The notes beneath the pieces are model-generated. The model had not been told where the DNA came from and made no database searches. It was given only the letters and a program-made list of their open reading frames with translations. This document shows positions 9,723 to 18,431 of a stretch of DNA of 64,000 bases, in pieces. A program made the translations under genes and the position numbers. The stretch covers positions 1,529,607 through 1,593,606 of the forward strand of contig CBDCHL010000004.1 in the NCBI GenBank assembly GCA_965217195.1, read 5' to 3'. Each line of letters begins with the position of its first letter. Within the stretch, counting starts at the first letter, position 1. This DNA is from UBA6623 sp965217195. GTDB taxonomy: Bacteria; Acidobacteriota; Terriglobia; Bryobacterales; UBA6623.

Positions 9723-9850
9723 CCGTCCGAAAGGGCTGGGAGCCGCCCGGTGATTTCACCACAGTGGGAGACAAGCTCTCAGCTTGTCTCGCCTCAACCC
9801 GCCCCAATTGAAGTTTCCGGTTAATACCAGCCCGGTCCGAAAGGGCCGGG
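9723..9850. repeat. Hairpin repeats replacing the kinase body, including a dispersed palindrome
   Basis: Directly after the kinase fragment lie an imperfect hairpin with GAAA loop (about 9721-9740), a 23-bp palindrome with arms GAGACAAGCT/AGCTTGTCTC (9768-9790; identical copy at 13881-13903), and a hairpin CCCGGTCC-GAAA-GGGCCGGG (9831-9850). These resemble the extragenic palindromes at 8.8-9.2 kb. Confidence 0.75.
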
Positions 9851-9969
9851 CACTCCCACTCCACCCACAATCTCCTCCCTGGCCGAACGACCCTGACGTG
9901 GCGCACGCACTCTTGCGTGCCGTGTCGCCACTCCTGGCGACATGTCCCTCTTCCGAAAACGGCCTTCGA

Positions 9970-10087
9970 GAGCAGCGTAGCGCAGGGCTCGAAGAGACCT
10001 GCGGCTTTTTGCCGGCCCCGCGATTCTCTCCGCCCCTCCCAACTCGGCTCACGGTTCACGGCCCACCGACACGGACCCCGGCGACAC
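9970..10087. repeat. 118-bp dispersed repeat, copy A
   Basis: Matches 12263-12380 over 118 bp with one mismatch (10074 versus 12367). The core includes CGTAGCGCAGGGCTCGAAG and AGACCTGCGG. Shorter relatives of the same theme occur at 17228-17262 and about 59066-59105. The two long copies are direct repeats flanking the interrupted quinone-reductase gene. Confidence 0.85.
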
Positions 10088-10452
10088 ATACCTCCGGCGT
10101 CAGGAACATTATAGTGCTGCACGCGCCCCGTTGCAAAAATACACTAATTGCGTTGCAAATTGCAACAATTCGGTTGCAAATTCTCGGCCAAACCAAGCGC
10201 CTTCAGTCACTTAGACGCACCAAACGGGTCGCGTGTCAGTGGAACACACGGCCCGTGAAATGTTCTTGCCTAAACCCCTGTGAGAGGTCCCACAAAAACC
10301 TTGAGCGCAGGGCGTCGCGCGGCCCAGACCGCGCCGGTCGCGACTGCGTCAACGCCCGGATCTCCCATGCACGTCTACCCTCTTACCGAAACCTTCCCGG
10401 ACTGCCCCAATCTACGGCCCTCGGACTCGCTCGATATCCTCTGCACGTCAAC
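10088..10452. promoter_or_regulatory. Gene-free region with three phased TTGCAA sites
   Basis: No coding region is supported. Hexamers TTGCAA occur at 10131, 10153 and 10174, spaced 22 and 21 bp, close to two helical turns. The middle one is part of an inverted repeat GTTGCAA-A-TTGCAAC (10152-10166). This looks like a cooperative operator array, but no gene start is adjacent; it sits between the broken kinase and the 3' end of the reductase gene. Confidence 0.5.
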
Positions 10453-11185
10453 TTATTCAGTCCACGGTAATAACACGAGGTTCCCAGTCACCTGGCCGGT
10501 AGAGATCAGGCGGTGCGCCTCTGCCGCCTTGCTCAGTGGCAGCGTGTGGTCGAGTAATGGCTTGATACGACCCACACGGACTTGCTCCAGTCCCCAGTTG
10601 AAATCCTCAATATCGCTAGCCATCGAACCGCGCAGCCTTTTCTGAGCAAAGAATAAACTTCGAATGTCGAACTTGACTTCAGGACCGGCCGAAAAACCAA
10701 AGGCGACAATAACGCCCATTGACTTTGTGGCTTCAATACTTTTGGCCAAAACATCTCCGCTTAAGTTGTCGATCACAACATCAGCACCGGCCCCGCCCGT
10801 CCATGCCTTGACGCGCTCGACGAAATCCTCTTTGCGTGTGTTGATCACAAGGTCTGCACCGAGCGTTTTGGCAAATTCGCCCTTGGCATCGCTGCGAACA
10901 GTCGTAGCGACATCTGCGCCCAATACTTTAGCGACCTGGATTTGCATGCTGCCGGAACCGGAAGCGCCTGAATGAATCAGAACCTTGTCGCCGGCTTTCA
11001 CTTCGCCAATCTCCTTGAGAGAATGAACAGCCGTCGCTAAAGGAACCGGGAGTGTGGCCACCTCTTCGGGCTTTAGCCCAGTTTCATCCTTGATAAGGGC
11101 GTAAGCAGGCACTTCCATAAACTGAGTATAAGTTCCTGAAATGTGCAAACCTGGTAAGGCAAAGCTTGGGGCGGTAACTGTGGGA

Positions 11186-11715
11186 CCTGAATTATGCACT
11201 GCGGCGTGGACCTGAGGAGGGCTGAGCCGCAAGGGACCATTGGGGACCCCCGAAAACATGGGGTAAAAAGGTCGGCTGGCAAAGATCCCAGCTTCGCCAG
11301 CCAACCCCAAGGAGGTCACCCACATGGTTACCAGACGAAAACAGCATAGCTCCCAAAGGCCCGTCCAACAAGGCCCAGCCGTGACGGCCTCGCGGCCCAA
11401 TAAAATCGGGGCTTCGACGCCTTACCACTTCCGCGGCAGGAAGCCGACTCCCTACGGCGGCTTGCTGCCGGTGGTCGGGAGGGCGCTGATCTGAGAGCCT
11501 GGCTATGCGCTATGCATAAATTTTTATGCACTAGCCGTAACGCACTGGAAACACGTCACTTCCGAGCGAGGTTTTGACGACGCGGATTCTGGGCGGGAAG
11601 GGAAACCGGACACGGAGAAGCCAAAAGGCCAGTTGCCGAGCTACCACCTCACGACGACCGCCAACCCGCTACGAACGCAGCCACACTCGCAAAGTGAATC
11701 TGTGCATAATTCAGG
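11186..11715 (+). mobile_element. 530-bp mini insertion sequence, IS1380-type
   Basis: Terminal inverted repeats of 14 bp, CCTGAATTATGCAC at 11186-11199 and its complement at 11702-11715, flanked by the 5-bp duplication TGGGA (11181-11185 and 11716-11720). CC-starting 14-bp ends with 5-bp duplications fit the IS1380 family (as in ISEcp1). It carries only the first 56 codons of a transposase. An internal palindrome TGCATAAA-TT-TTTATGCA (11513-11530) repeats part of the terminal sequence and may mark the internal deletion. It is non-autonomous and would need a full copy in trans. Confidence 0.88.
11324..11494 (+). pseudogene. Transposase N-terminal fragment inside the mini-IS
   Basis: A 56-codon frame starting at ATG 11324 with a strong ribosome site AAGGAGGT (11309-11316). 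The peptide contains PYHFRGRKPTPYGGLLPVVG, resembling the N-terminal PYGGL(L/V)PV segment of one IS1380 transposase branch; all DDE catalytic regions are missing. It ends at TGA 11492-11494. Family assignment is from motif memory plus the terminal repeats. Confidence 0.6.
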
Positions 11716-12022
11716 TGGGACGAATGTTGGTCTCCTCTTTTTTTTGCGGATATCCCGGGGCTACAATCACACGCTCACCGATTTCAAAACCGGTAACTCC
11801 TTCTCCAAGATCAGCCACCTCGCCGGCAGCATCTGCCCCCAGTATATGAGGGAATGGCAGTTCCGGCACAATTGATCCTTCACGGATATAATGATCCAAA
11901 CGCTCGACCCCAGCCGCGAGCACTTTGATTGATACATGGCCAGGTTTTGGGCTTGGCCGTTCGATGTCTTCGTGCTGGAGCGCGTCGAAATCGCCAAATT
12001 CGTGTATGACTGCTGCTTTCAT

Positions 12023-12098
12023 TTGACTGACCTCCTTTTCTTTCTGGTTAAAACCAGGATTTCAGTTTTGGCCATCTCGGCACGGACAGTATGGTCAA
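12023..12098 (-). promoter_or_regulatory. Promoter and leader of the quinone-reductase gene (shared leader module, copy Q)
   Basis: On the minus strand, TTGACC (12098-12093) overlaps CATACT (12094-12089, a -10-like element), followed by CCGTGCC, then GGCCAAAA, GAAATCCTGGTTTT, and a strong ribosome site before ATG 12022. The same order of short blocks occurs before the DUF1080 gene (46977-47022) and the TonB receptor (53873-53911). Confidence 0.55.
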
Positions 12099-12520
12099 GC
12101 TACGGCCGCGCGGAGCAACGTTCTTCGCGCTGCTTTCACGTTCGATCCTCCGTTCTTCGCCGGTCCAGCCTTCAGTTCAGTTGATGCTTCAGAACCTGAT
12201 TGTAACAACCAACCGCTCGCCCGGAAACGTTGTGCCCACCTGCGTCACATGCACCGTAAACGGAGCAGCGTAGCGCAGGGCTCGAAGAGACCTGCGGCTT
12301 TTTGCCGGCCCCGCGATTCTCTCCGCCCCTCCCAACTCGGCTCACGGTTCACGGCCCACCGACACGTACCCCGGCGACACGTGAATCGGCGACACGTACC
12401 CCGGCCACACCGCCATCACACAACCCAAAAAAATATTTCCCCTTAATCCCCAACAACTTAGGAAATCCAAACCCCCGCTACCCTTGCACCCCCACCGTAT
12501 CCTGGTATCGAGGAACCCAA
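12099..12520. other. Intergenic region with 118-bp repeat copy B and a 15-bp tandem repeat
   Basis: No gene supported. It contains the second copy of the 118-bp repeat (12263-12380) and, running out of it, about three imperfect tandem units resembling GGCGACACGTACCCC (about 12357-12405). The right part leads to the gene at 12521. Confidence 0.6.
12263..12380. repeat. 118-bp dispersed repeat, copy B
   Basis: Direct repeat of 9970-10087 with a single mismatch. Such near identity over non-coding DNA implies recent duplication, gene conversion or mobility. Both copies run from AGCAGCGTAGCGCAGGG to CCCCGGCGACAC. Confidence 0.85.
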
Positions 12521-13330
12521 ATGACAACCGACGCTCAAACCCGCGCCAACCGCGCCAACGCAAAAAAATCCACCGGGCCCAACACCCCCGAGGGAAAAGC
12601 CCGCTCATCCAAAAACGCCCTCAAGCACGGCCTGCTCGCAAGGGACGCCGTGCTCCCCGGCGAAGACCCCGCCGACTTCGACCGCCAACTCACCGCGCTC
12701 GAGGACTGGGCCCTCCCGCGAAACCCGCTGGAGCACGAAATCTGCCGCCAAATCGTCGACGCCCAATGGCGCATGCAACGCCTCTCCCGCATCGAGACGG
12801 CCATCATCACCGCCGACATCAACCACGTCCTCCGCAGGGACCGGGCGAAGGGCGCCGCAGCCGTCGAGCCCGGCCGCGAAGGCGACAACAAGCTTCTCGG
12901 CAGAGCCATGCTGATCGGCGGCACTCAATCGCTCGTTCAACTCTCCCGCTACGACGCACATCTCACCCGCCGCTTCCACCGCTCCGTCAAGCTCCTCACC
13001 GAAATCCGCCGCGACCAACGAAAGGCCCGCGAAGCCCTCAACAAAGGCGACGACACCGGCTTCGACGTTTACAGCACCGTCGGCCCAACCGGCCTTCAAC
13101 ATCGCTACGTCCCCGCGAAATCCCCCATCCAAACCGTGATCAACCGCGCCGCGAACGTAAGTGAGCGGTGTCAGACGAACCCCGACAACTCCAACAAACG
13201 TGGCGGACCCGACGCGACGGACGACCGCACCCCCAAGCACCTCGATGCCTCCACCACCACCCCCACCCAACAAACCACCGCCGAAACCCAACCCACAATC
13301 AACCCAAAAGCCCCGCCGTCCCCAAGCTAA
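12521..13330 (+). CDS. Conserved hypothetical protein of the 'ANAKKSTGP' type
   Basis: 269 residues from ATG 12521, chosen because the family begins with this motif: ANRANAKKSTGPNTPEGKAR followed by SSKNALKHGLLARDAVLPGE. Proteins of this type are common, often multicopy, in Acidobacteriota, Planctomycetes and other environmental bacteria, with no known function. The middle (about 60-190) is helical and charged; the tail from about 195 is rich in Thr, Pro, Asn and Gln and probably disordered. No catalytic motif, signal peptide or membrane segment is visible. It stands alone between repeat-rich intergenic regions, which suits an accessory or mobile-linked gene. Confidence 0.75.
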   Translation: MTTDAQTRANRANAKKSTGPNTPEGKARSSKNALKHGLLARDAVLPGEDPADFDRQLTALEDWALPRNPLEHEICRQIVDAQWRMQRLSRIETAIITADINHVLRRDRAKGAAAVEPGREGDNKLLGRAMLIGGTQSLVQLSRYDAHLTRRFHRSVKLLTEIRRDQRKAREALNKGDDTGFDVYSTVGPTGLQHRYVPAKSPIQTVINRAANVSERCQTNPDNSNKRGGPDATDDRTPKHLDASTTTPTQQTTAETQPTINPKAPPSPS

Positions 13331-13944
13331 CCGCCCAAAGCGGACCAACAAAACCCAGCGCCCCACCCCAACGCCACAACTCCATGCAAAATCACCCAAA
13401 AACACCCAAAAACCCGCTTCCCCCCAATCCACCGCCCCAAAACCCTCTCCAAACGCCCAAGCCCGGCCCTGGCCGAAGCCCCCGCCGGCAATCCGCCCCC
13501 GTGATGGTCGCACCCAGGCCGGCCACGAGCACCCAAACCGTCGCCCGTAGCCAAAGAATCATATAACTCCCGCAATATCAACAACGTCACAACGACCCTC
13601 CCCGACCCCTCACAAAATCGACCATACGAACCCAACTCACCCCACAGCCGTCCTTACGGCCCCGCATCCCCCAGTAGCGACGGCACGAAAGCCCGTCGCG
13701 GCCCGGCCGATGCCTCGGTAGAGACGAACACTCGTGTTTGTCCTAGCCTGAAACTTCAAATCCAGTTCAATTTTCACCCATCCGAGCCGCGCCGCCTCGC
13801 GGCGCGGTCCTCCGCGAACCGGCGCCCAAGTTTCTTCCTGATCGACCCGGCGCGGCCGGTGGCCCCACTAGCCCAAAGTTGAGACAAGCTCTCAGCTTGT
13901 CTCGCCCCGGGCGGCCTTCGGTGCGTCTTACACTGGAGAAAGCC
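13331..13944. repeat. Intergenic region with two strong palindromes
   Basis: No gene supported. A perfect 9-bp hairpin CCGCGCCGC-CTC-GCGGCGCGG lies at 13787-13807 and the 23-bp palindrome (arms GAGACAAGCT/AGCTTGTCTC, identical to 9768-9790) at 13881-13903. The start of the peptidase gene follows; GGAGAAAG (13934-13941) is its likely ribosome site. Confidence 0.7.
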
Positions 13945-15603
13945 ATGCCGAACCAGAAACGCCTGTTTCTCTCCGCCGCATTCGCCACCGTATTTCTTGC
14001 CGCCTCGATCGTTCCTGCCATTGCCCAGCGGGTCGAACCCCGCGTCCACACCCTCAAGAACGGCATGAAATTCCTGCTCGTCCCGCGCAAGGGCGACCCC
14101 AATATCTCCTGTGGCTGGGTCGCCAAGGTCGGCTCGGTCAACGAACGCCCTGGGGTGACCGGCGTGGCGCATCTTTTCGAACACATGATGTTCAAGGGAA
14201 CGCATGTGATCGGGACCTCGGATATCGAACAAGACTTGAAGATCATCGAACGGCTCGATGCGCTCAAGAGCGAGATCCGCCAACAGGAAGAGGACCTGAT
14301 CGAGAAACACCGCCGCGGGCTGATCAACGACCCCAAAGACCCCGCCGCCCGATCGGAGCGCCACAAGGAACTGCTTGCCGAGTTCGCCGATCTTCTCGAT
14401 CAGCAGAAAAAGCTCCTCATCAAAGACGATTTCAGCCGCGTCTATCGAACCGCCGGCGGCTCGGGGATGAACGCCGGGACGAGCTGGGACTACACGATTT
14501 ATTTCGTCAACGTCCCGGCCAACAAGCTTGAGCTGTGGTATTGGATGGAGTCGGACCGGCTGGTCAATCCCGTCTTTCGGGAATTCTACAGCGAGCGCGA
14601 CGTGGTGCATGAGGAGCGCCGCCTGCGGGTTGACTCGACACCGACCGGGAAGCTCGACGAACAGTTCGACGCGATGTTCTGGCAGTCGTCGCCCTATAGC
14701 TGGCCGATCATCGGTTGGCCGAGCGACCTGGAAGGCATCACGCGCGAGGAAGCGCTGGACTTCTTCTCCGTCTACTACGCGCCGAACAACTTGACGGCGG
14801 CGCTGGTCGGGGATTTCGAGCCCGACGAGGCGATTGCGTTGGCCGAGCGCTATTTCGGGCGGCTCAAACGCGGCCCGCGGCGTCCCGAGCCTGTTCGCAC
14901 CCGCGAGATCGAGCAGCTTGCCGAGAAACGCCTAACCGGGCATGCCGAAACCGTCCCGAGCGTGAGCATTCGGTATCACACTGTTGCCGACGCGCATGTG
15001 GACGAGCCGGCGTTGCTCGTACTGTCGGGCGTGCTCAACGGCCGTACGGGGCGGCTGTATGAATCGCTTGTCCTGGAACAGAAAGTCGCCACCAACGCGG
15101 GTGCGGGCGTGTCGGGGCTGAAATTCGATGGCTATTTCAGTCTCAGTGGCGTTGCGGCCGAGGGGCATACACCCGAGGATGTCGAAAAGGCCCTGGACAA
15201 GGAAGTCGAGGCGCTTCAGAAGACTTTGGTCAGTGAGCGCGAGATTCAGAAAGTCAAGAACCAACAGCTCGCCGGCGATTTTCGGCGTTTGCGCTCGAAG
15301 ACCAGCCTGATGATGCAACTGCTGACGTATGACGCGATGGGGAGTTGGGAGAACATCAACAAGTTTTCCGACCGCATCCAAGCTGTCACGCGGGAAGACA
15401 TTCAGCGGGTCGCCAAGAAATACTTCCGGCCAAAGAATCGAAGCGTCGCCGTCTACTACACCAAACCGGGGACCAATAGCGGGGCGGAAAAAACGGGGAC
15501 AGTCCGCTTCGCGCCGGACGCACTTCCGGGTCCTACAGACCTCATTCAGCCGGCGCTCGGTACAGTCCCTAATTTTTCCGGCGGTCCGGGAGGTGTGCAA
15601 TGA
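13945..15603 (+). CDS. M16 family zinc metallopeptidase, catalytic subunit
   Basis: Exported pitrilysin/MPP-type peptidase of 552 residues. A Sec signal peptide (1-27, ending AIAQ) precedes the M16 N-domain with the inverted zinc motif HLFEH (His76, Glu79, His80); a downstream glutamate in SERDVVHEERR is the likely third ligand. A charged helical insert (about 105-160, with many Lys/Glu/Gln) separates the motif from the rest, as in several bacterial M16B proteins. The start at 13945 was chosen for the signal peptide and GGAGAAAG site. Its stop overlaps the start of the next M16 gene (ATGA), so the two probably form a heterodimer with active and inactive subunits. Confidence 0.93.
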   Translation: MPNQKRLFLSAAFATVFLAASIVPAIAQRVEPRVHTLKNGMKFLLVPRKGDPNISCGWVAKVGSVNERPGVTGVAHLFEHMMFKGTHVIGTSDIEQDLKIIERLDALKSEIRQQEEDLIEKHRRGLINDPKDPAARSERHKELLAEFADLLDQQKKLLIKDDFSRVYRTAGGSGMNAGTSWDYTIYFVNVPANKLELWYWMESDRLVNPVFREFYSERDVVHEERRLRVDSTPTGKLDEQFDAMFWQSSPYSWPIIGWPSDLEGITREEALDFFSVYYAPNNLTAALVGDFEPDEAIALAERYFGRLKRGPRRPEPVRTREIEQLAEKRLTGHAETVPSVSIRYHTVADAHVDEPALLVLSGVLNGRTGRLYESLVLEQKVATNAGAGVSGLKFDGYFSLSGVAAEGHTPEDVEKALDKEVEALQKTLVSEREIQKVKNQQLAGDFRRLRSKTSLMMQLLTYDAMGSWENINKFSDRIQAVTREDIQRVAKKYFRPKNRSVAVYYTKPGTNSGAEKTGTVRFAPDALPGPTDLIQPALGTVPNFSGGPGGVQ

Positions 15604-17114
15604 AGGTGCTCAATGGAATGAGCCGCCGCGATTGGCTACGGCTCGCCGGCGGAGCCGCAGCGGCCCCCGGTTCGCTATTCGGAGCCGAGAGCAACATTCC
15701 CGCCCACCCGAGTCAACTCGAATTCGGGGGCCTGGATTTTGAGCCTCCGCGGCCCGAAGATCACCGTCACGAACTGCCACACGGCGCGATTGCCTATCTC
15801 GTCGAAGACCATCAGCTGCCGCTCATCCGGCTGGGAGTAACGGTTCGCACGGGCGGCTACTTGGTTCCCGATGAGCATCTCGGCCTGGCTTCGATGACCG
15901 GGTCACAGATGCGCGCCGGGGGGACGAAATCGATGTCGGCTCGCGAGTTCGACGAAGAAGCGGCATTTCTCGCCACGGAAATCAACAGCCGTATCGGCGG
16001 GACATCGGCCCGCGCCGGGCTTGACTGCTTGAAGCAAAACCTCGAACCGTCGCTGGCCATGTTTTTTGACATGTTGCGGAACCCGGGCTTTGACCCGGAG
16101 CGGCTCGAACTCGCCCGGCGGCGCAGTTTGCAACGCATGGAGCGGCGCAATGATCGCACCGACGGCATCGAGGGCCGCGAGTTTCGCCGCCTGATGCGGG
16201 GCGACGACCACTTTTCGGCGAAGCCGACTACGAAGGCCACGATCGAGGCCGTCACGCCGGAGTTGATGCGCGAGTTTCACGCCCGCTACTATCACCCCTT
16301 GTCGTTGATTTTCGCTGCGGCCGGAGATTTCGATTCGAAAGATCTCGTGGCGCGATTGAGCGATGCCCTTGGCGAGGGTTGGCCGGGCGAAAAGCCCGAG
16401 GTTTCCGAGGTGCCGGCGCCAGAATATCTGCCGGTTCCCGGATTGGCGATGGTCGACAAGCCCGACGTCAATCAATCGCGGGTTTCGATCGGACACCTGG
16501 GCATTCAGCGAGCCAACCCCGACCACATTGCCGTCATGATTATGAACTCGATTCTCGGGGGTGGCGGATTTACGTCGCGCATTATGACGCGAGTCCGCTC
16601 CGACGAGGGCTTGGCGTACAGCGCCGGGTCTAGTTTCCGGGCCGGCACCTATTACCCCGGCGTGTTCCGTGCGTCGTTTCAGTCAAAGAACGCAAGTTGT
16701 GCCCAAGCCACGGCGATCGTGCTCGAAGAGATCGAGCGGATTCGCAACGACAAAGTCCCTCAGGAGGAATTGGACACGGCGAAGAACTACATCATCGGAA
16801 TCTTTCCGCGCTTCTTCGCCACCGCTTCGATGGTCGTGGGAACTTTCGCGGATGACGAATACACCGGCCGCGAGAAAGGCTATTGGAGCCGCTATCGAGA
16901 CCGCGTGGCCGCCGTCACGGCCGACGACGTAATGCGCACGGCCCAAAAGTATCTCCAGCCGGACGACGCCGCGATTCTGGCCGTCGGCCATGTCGAAGAG
17001 ATGCTCGCCGGCAATCCCGATAAGCCCCAATACAAGTTTGAAAACTTCGCCAAGGACAGCGGCATCCGGCGGATTCCACTGCCCGACCCGATGACGATGG
17101 AGTATCCGGGATAA
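15600..17114 (+). CDS. M16 family peptidase homologue, non-catalytic subunit
   Basis: 504 residues. The zinc motif is absent: the equivalent position reads LASMTGSQMRAGGT rather than HxxEH. The C-domain retains the R/Y signature (TRVRSDEGLAYSAGS), which positions substrate in M16B partners. The N-terminus carries a twin-arginine-like signal (SRRDWLRLAGGAAAAPG), whereas its partner has a Sec-type signal. Gene pairs of one catalytic and one non-catalytic M16 subunit are well known; the four-base overlap supports a fixed ratio. Substrates are likely peptides in the periplasm. Confidence 0.9.
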   Translation: MKVLNGMSRRDWLRLAGGAAAAPGSLFGAESNIPAHPSQLEFGGLDFEPPRPEDHRHELPHGAIAYLVEDHQLPLIRLGVTVRTGGYLVPDEHLGLASMTGSQMRAGGTKSMSAREFDEEAAFLATEINSRIGGTSARAGLDCLKQNLEPSLAMFFDMLRNPGFDPERLELARRRSLQRMERRNDRTDGIEGREFRRLMRGDDHFSAKPTTKATIEAVTPELMREFHARYYHPLSLIFAAAGDFDSKDLVARLSDALGEGWPGEKPEVSEVPAPEYLPVPGLAMVDKPDVNQSRVSIGHLGIQRANPDHIAVMIMNSILGGGGFTSRIMTRVRSDEGLAYSAGSSFRAGTYYPGVFRASFQSKNASCAQATAIVLEEIERIRNDKVPQEELDTAKNYIIGIFPRFFATASMVVGTFADDEYTGREKGYWSRYRDRVAAVTADDVMRTAQKYLQPDDAAILAVGHVEEMLAGNPDKPQYKFENFAKDSGIRRIPLPDPMTMEYPG

Positions 17115-17230
17115 GATCGGACATGTCGGCAAGAATGCCGACACCTGGAGTTTCTACATTTTCAGGCCCTTCAGGCCACAACGAAACATTAGGAAATAGA
17201 CCACCCTCGTCAGGCACGTTCCCCCCGTAG

Positions 17231-17262
17231 CGCAGGTCTAGGCGCTTTGCGCCAGACCTGCG
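17231..17262. repeat. Perfect-arm hairpin between M16 and trpS genes
   Basis: CGCAGGTCT, A bulge, GGCGC, loop TTT, GCGCC, AGACCTGCG. It shares the GTAGCGCAGG...AGACCTGCG theme with the 118-bp repeats at 9970 and 12263, so it looks like a member of the same extragenic repeat family. No T-tract follows, so it is a weak terminator candidate. The remainder of 17115-17411 shows nothing else. Confidence 0.65.
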
Positions 17263-17411
17263 TCATCCTATTTTCCGGGTAGTTCCCAAACAAACCGTGG
17301 CCCCTGCGTGGAAACGACGCAATGCGATAAGCAGAGACCGAGGCGCGAACGGAAGTCCGCGGCGGCGCGGGCCGGCGCGCGGTCGATAGAATGACAATTT
17401 CACAAGTTCCA

Positions 17412-18410
17412 ATGTCCGACACCGCCAAGACCCGTCTTTTCTCCGGGATGCAACCGACCGGGAACCTCCACATCGGCAACTACCTGGGGGCGCTCAAGAC
17501 CTGGGCGAGCATCCAATACGATTACGAACCGATCTACTGCATTGTCGATCAGCACGCGATTACCGTTTACCAGGACCCGACCCAGCTTCAGCAAAAGATC
17601 GAAGACGTGGCCGCGCTCTACATCGCGGCGGGCATTGACCCGGAACACTCGGCGGTGATCGTGCAGTCGATGGTCCCGGCACATGTCGAGCTGGCTTGGG
17701 TCTTCACCTGTGTGACGCCGATGGGGTGGCTCAGCCGGATGGTGCAGTTCAAAGCCAAGTCCGAACAGCAGGAGTCTGTCGGTACCGGGTTGTTCGTCTA
17801 CCCAGCGCTGATGGCGGCCGACATTTTGCTCTATCAAGCCGGTGTCGTTCCCGTCGGCGAGGATCAGGCTCAGCATCTCGAATTGACCCGTGACATTGCC
17901 GCGCGTTTCAACTCGCAGTACGGGGAAACCTTCGTTGTGCCGAAGACGGAGTTGCCGGCGGTCGGTGCGCGCATCATGGGGCTTGATGATCCGACCCAAA
18001 AAATGAGCAAGTCCGCGCCGGGGTCGAATCATTCGATTGGCCTCTTAGACCCCACATCCCGCATCAAGAAGCTCATAGGCCGCGCCGTCACGGACACAAA
18101 ACCCGCGGTCGACTTCGATGATCTGGGCGAGGGCGTTGCCAACTTGATCACGATTTACCAGGCTTGCAGCGGGGCCGACAACGATGAAACGCGGGAGAAA
18201 TTCAGCGGCTCGCAATACGGTGCGCTCAAGAAAGCGGTAACCGATGCGGTGGTTGAAAAGCTAGAGCCAATCCAAGAGAAGTTTCGGGAATTGACCGCCG
18301 ACCGCGCCGTGATTCGCGACATCCTGCGTCGAGGGGCCGAGCGAGTCGCTCCGATCGCCGAGGACACGATGAAGACGGTGCGCGAACGCGTCGGGCTCTA
18401 CTCGGGTTGA
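17412..18410 (+). CDS. trpS: Tryptophan--tRNA ligase
   Basis: Class I aminoacyl-tRNA synthetase charging tRNA-Trp in the cytosol. The N-terminal FSGMQPTGNLHIGNYLGAL contains the HIGH-type motif (HIGN) and KMSKSAPGS is the KMSKS loop. Length from ATG 17412 is 332 residues, normal for bacterial TrpS; an upstream in-frame ATG at 17391 would add seven residues unlike the family. It stands alone, convergent with the TPR gene 21 bases downstream. Confidence 0.96.
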   Translation: MSDTAKTRLFSGMQPTGNLHIGNYLGALKTWASIQYDYEPIYCIVDQHAITVYQDPTQLQQKIEDVAALYIAAGIDPEHSAVIVQSMVPAHVELAWVFTCVTPMGWLSRMVQFKAKSEQQESVGTGLFVYPALMAADILLYQAGVVPVGEDQAQHLELTRDIAARFNSQYGETFVVPKTELPAVGARIMGLDDPTQKMSKSAPGSNHSIGLLDPTSRIKKLIGRAVTDTKPAVDFDDLGEGVANLITIYQACSGADNDETREKFSGSQYGALKKAVTDAVVEKLEPIQEKFRELTADRAVIRDILRRGAERVAPIAEDTMKTVRERVGLYSG

Positions 18411-18431
18411 GGGGTCGGCAGCCCGCCGTTT

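Larger units (their letters stand above)
10453..12022 (-). pseudogene. NADPH:quinone reductase / zinc-type alcohol dehydrogenase (MDR) interrupted by a mini-IS
   Basis: The N-terminal part (12022 down to 11721) encodes MKAAVIHEFG...IGERVIVAPGYPQKKEETNIRPT; the C-terminal part (11186 down to 10453) continues TVTAPSFALPG... with Rossmann motif SGASGSGSMQIQ and ends LLPWTE. Removing the 530-bp element plus one 5-bp target copy joins the halves in frame (RPT followed by VTAPS), giving a 344-residue protein of normal length for the MDR quinone-oxidoreductase family. The interruption adds 535 bp and so shifts the frame. A strong ribosome site AAGGAGGT lies 7 bases before the ATG. Intact, it would reduce quinones or enones with NADPH in the cytosol. 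Confidence 0.9.

Noticed and set aside
12605..13513. Long minus-strand frame of 302 codons opposite the hypothetical gene at 12521
   Set aside because: Gly/Val-rich composition and no motifs; the plus-strand frame has a recognisable family motif.
17231..17262. Strong hairpin read as a rho-independent terminator of the M16 operon
   Set aside because: No T-tract follows, and the arms belong to a dispersed repeat family.
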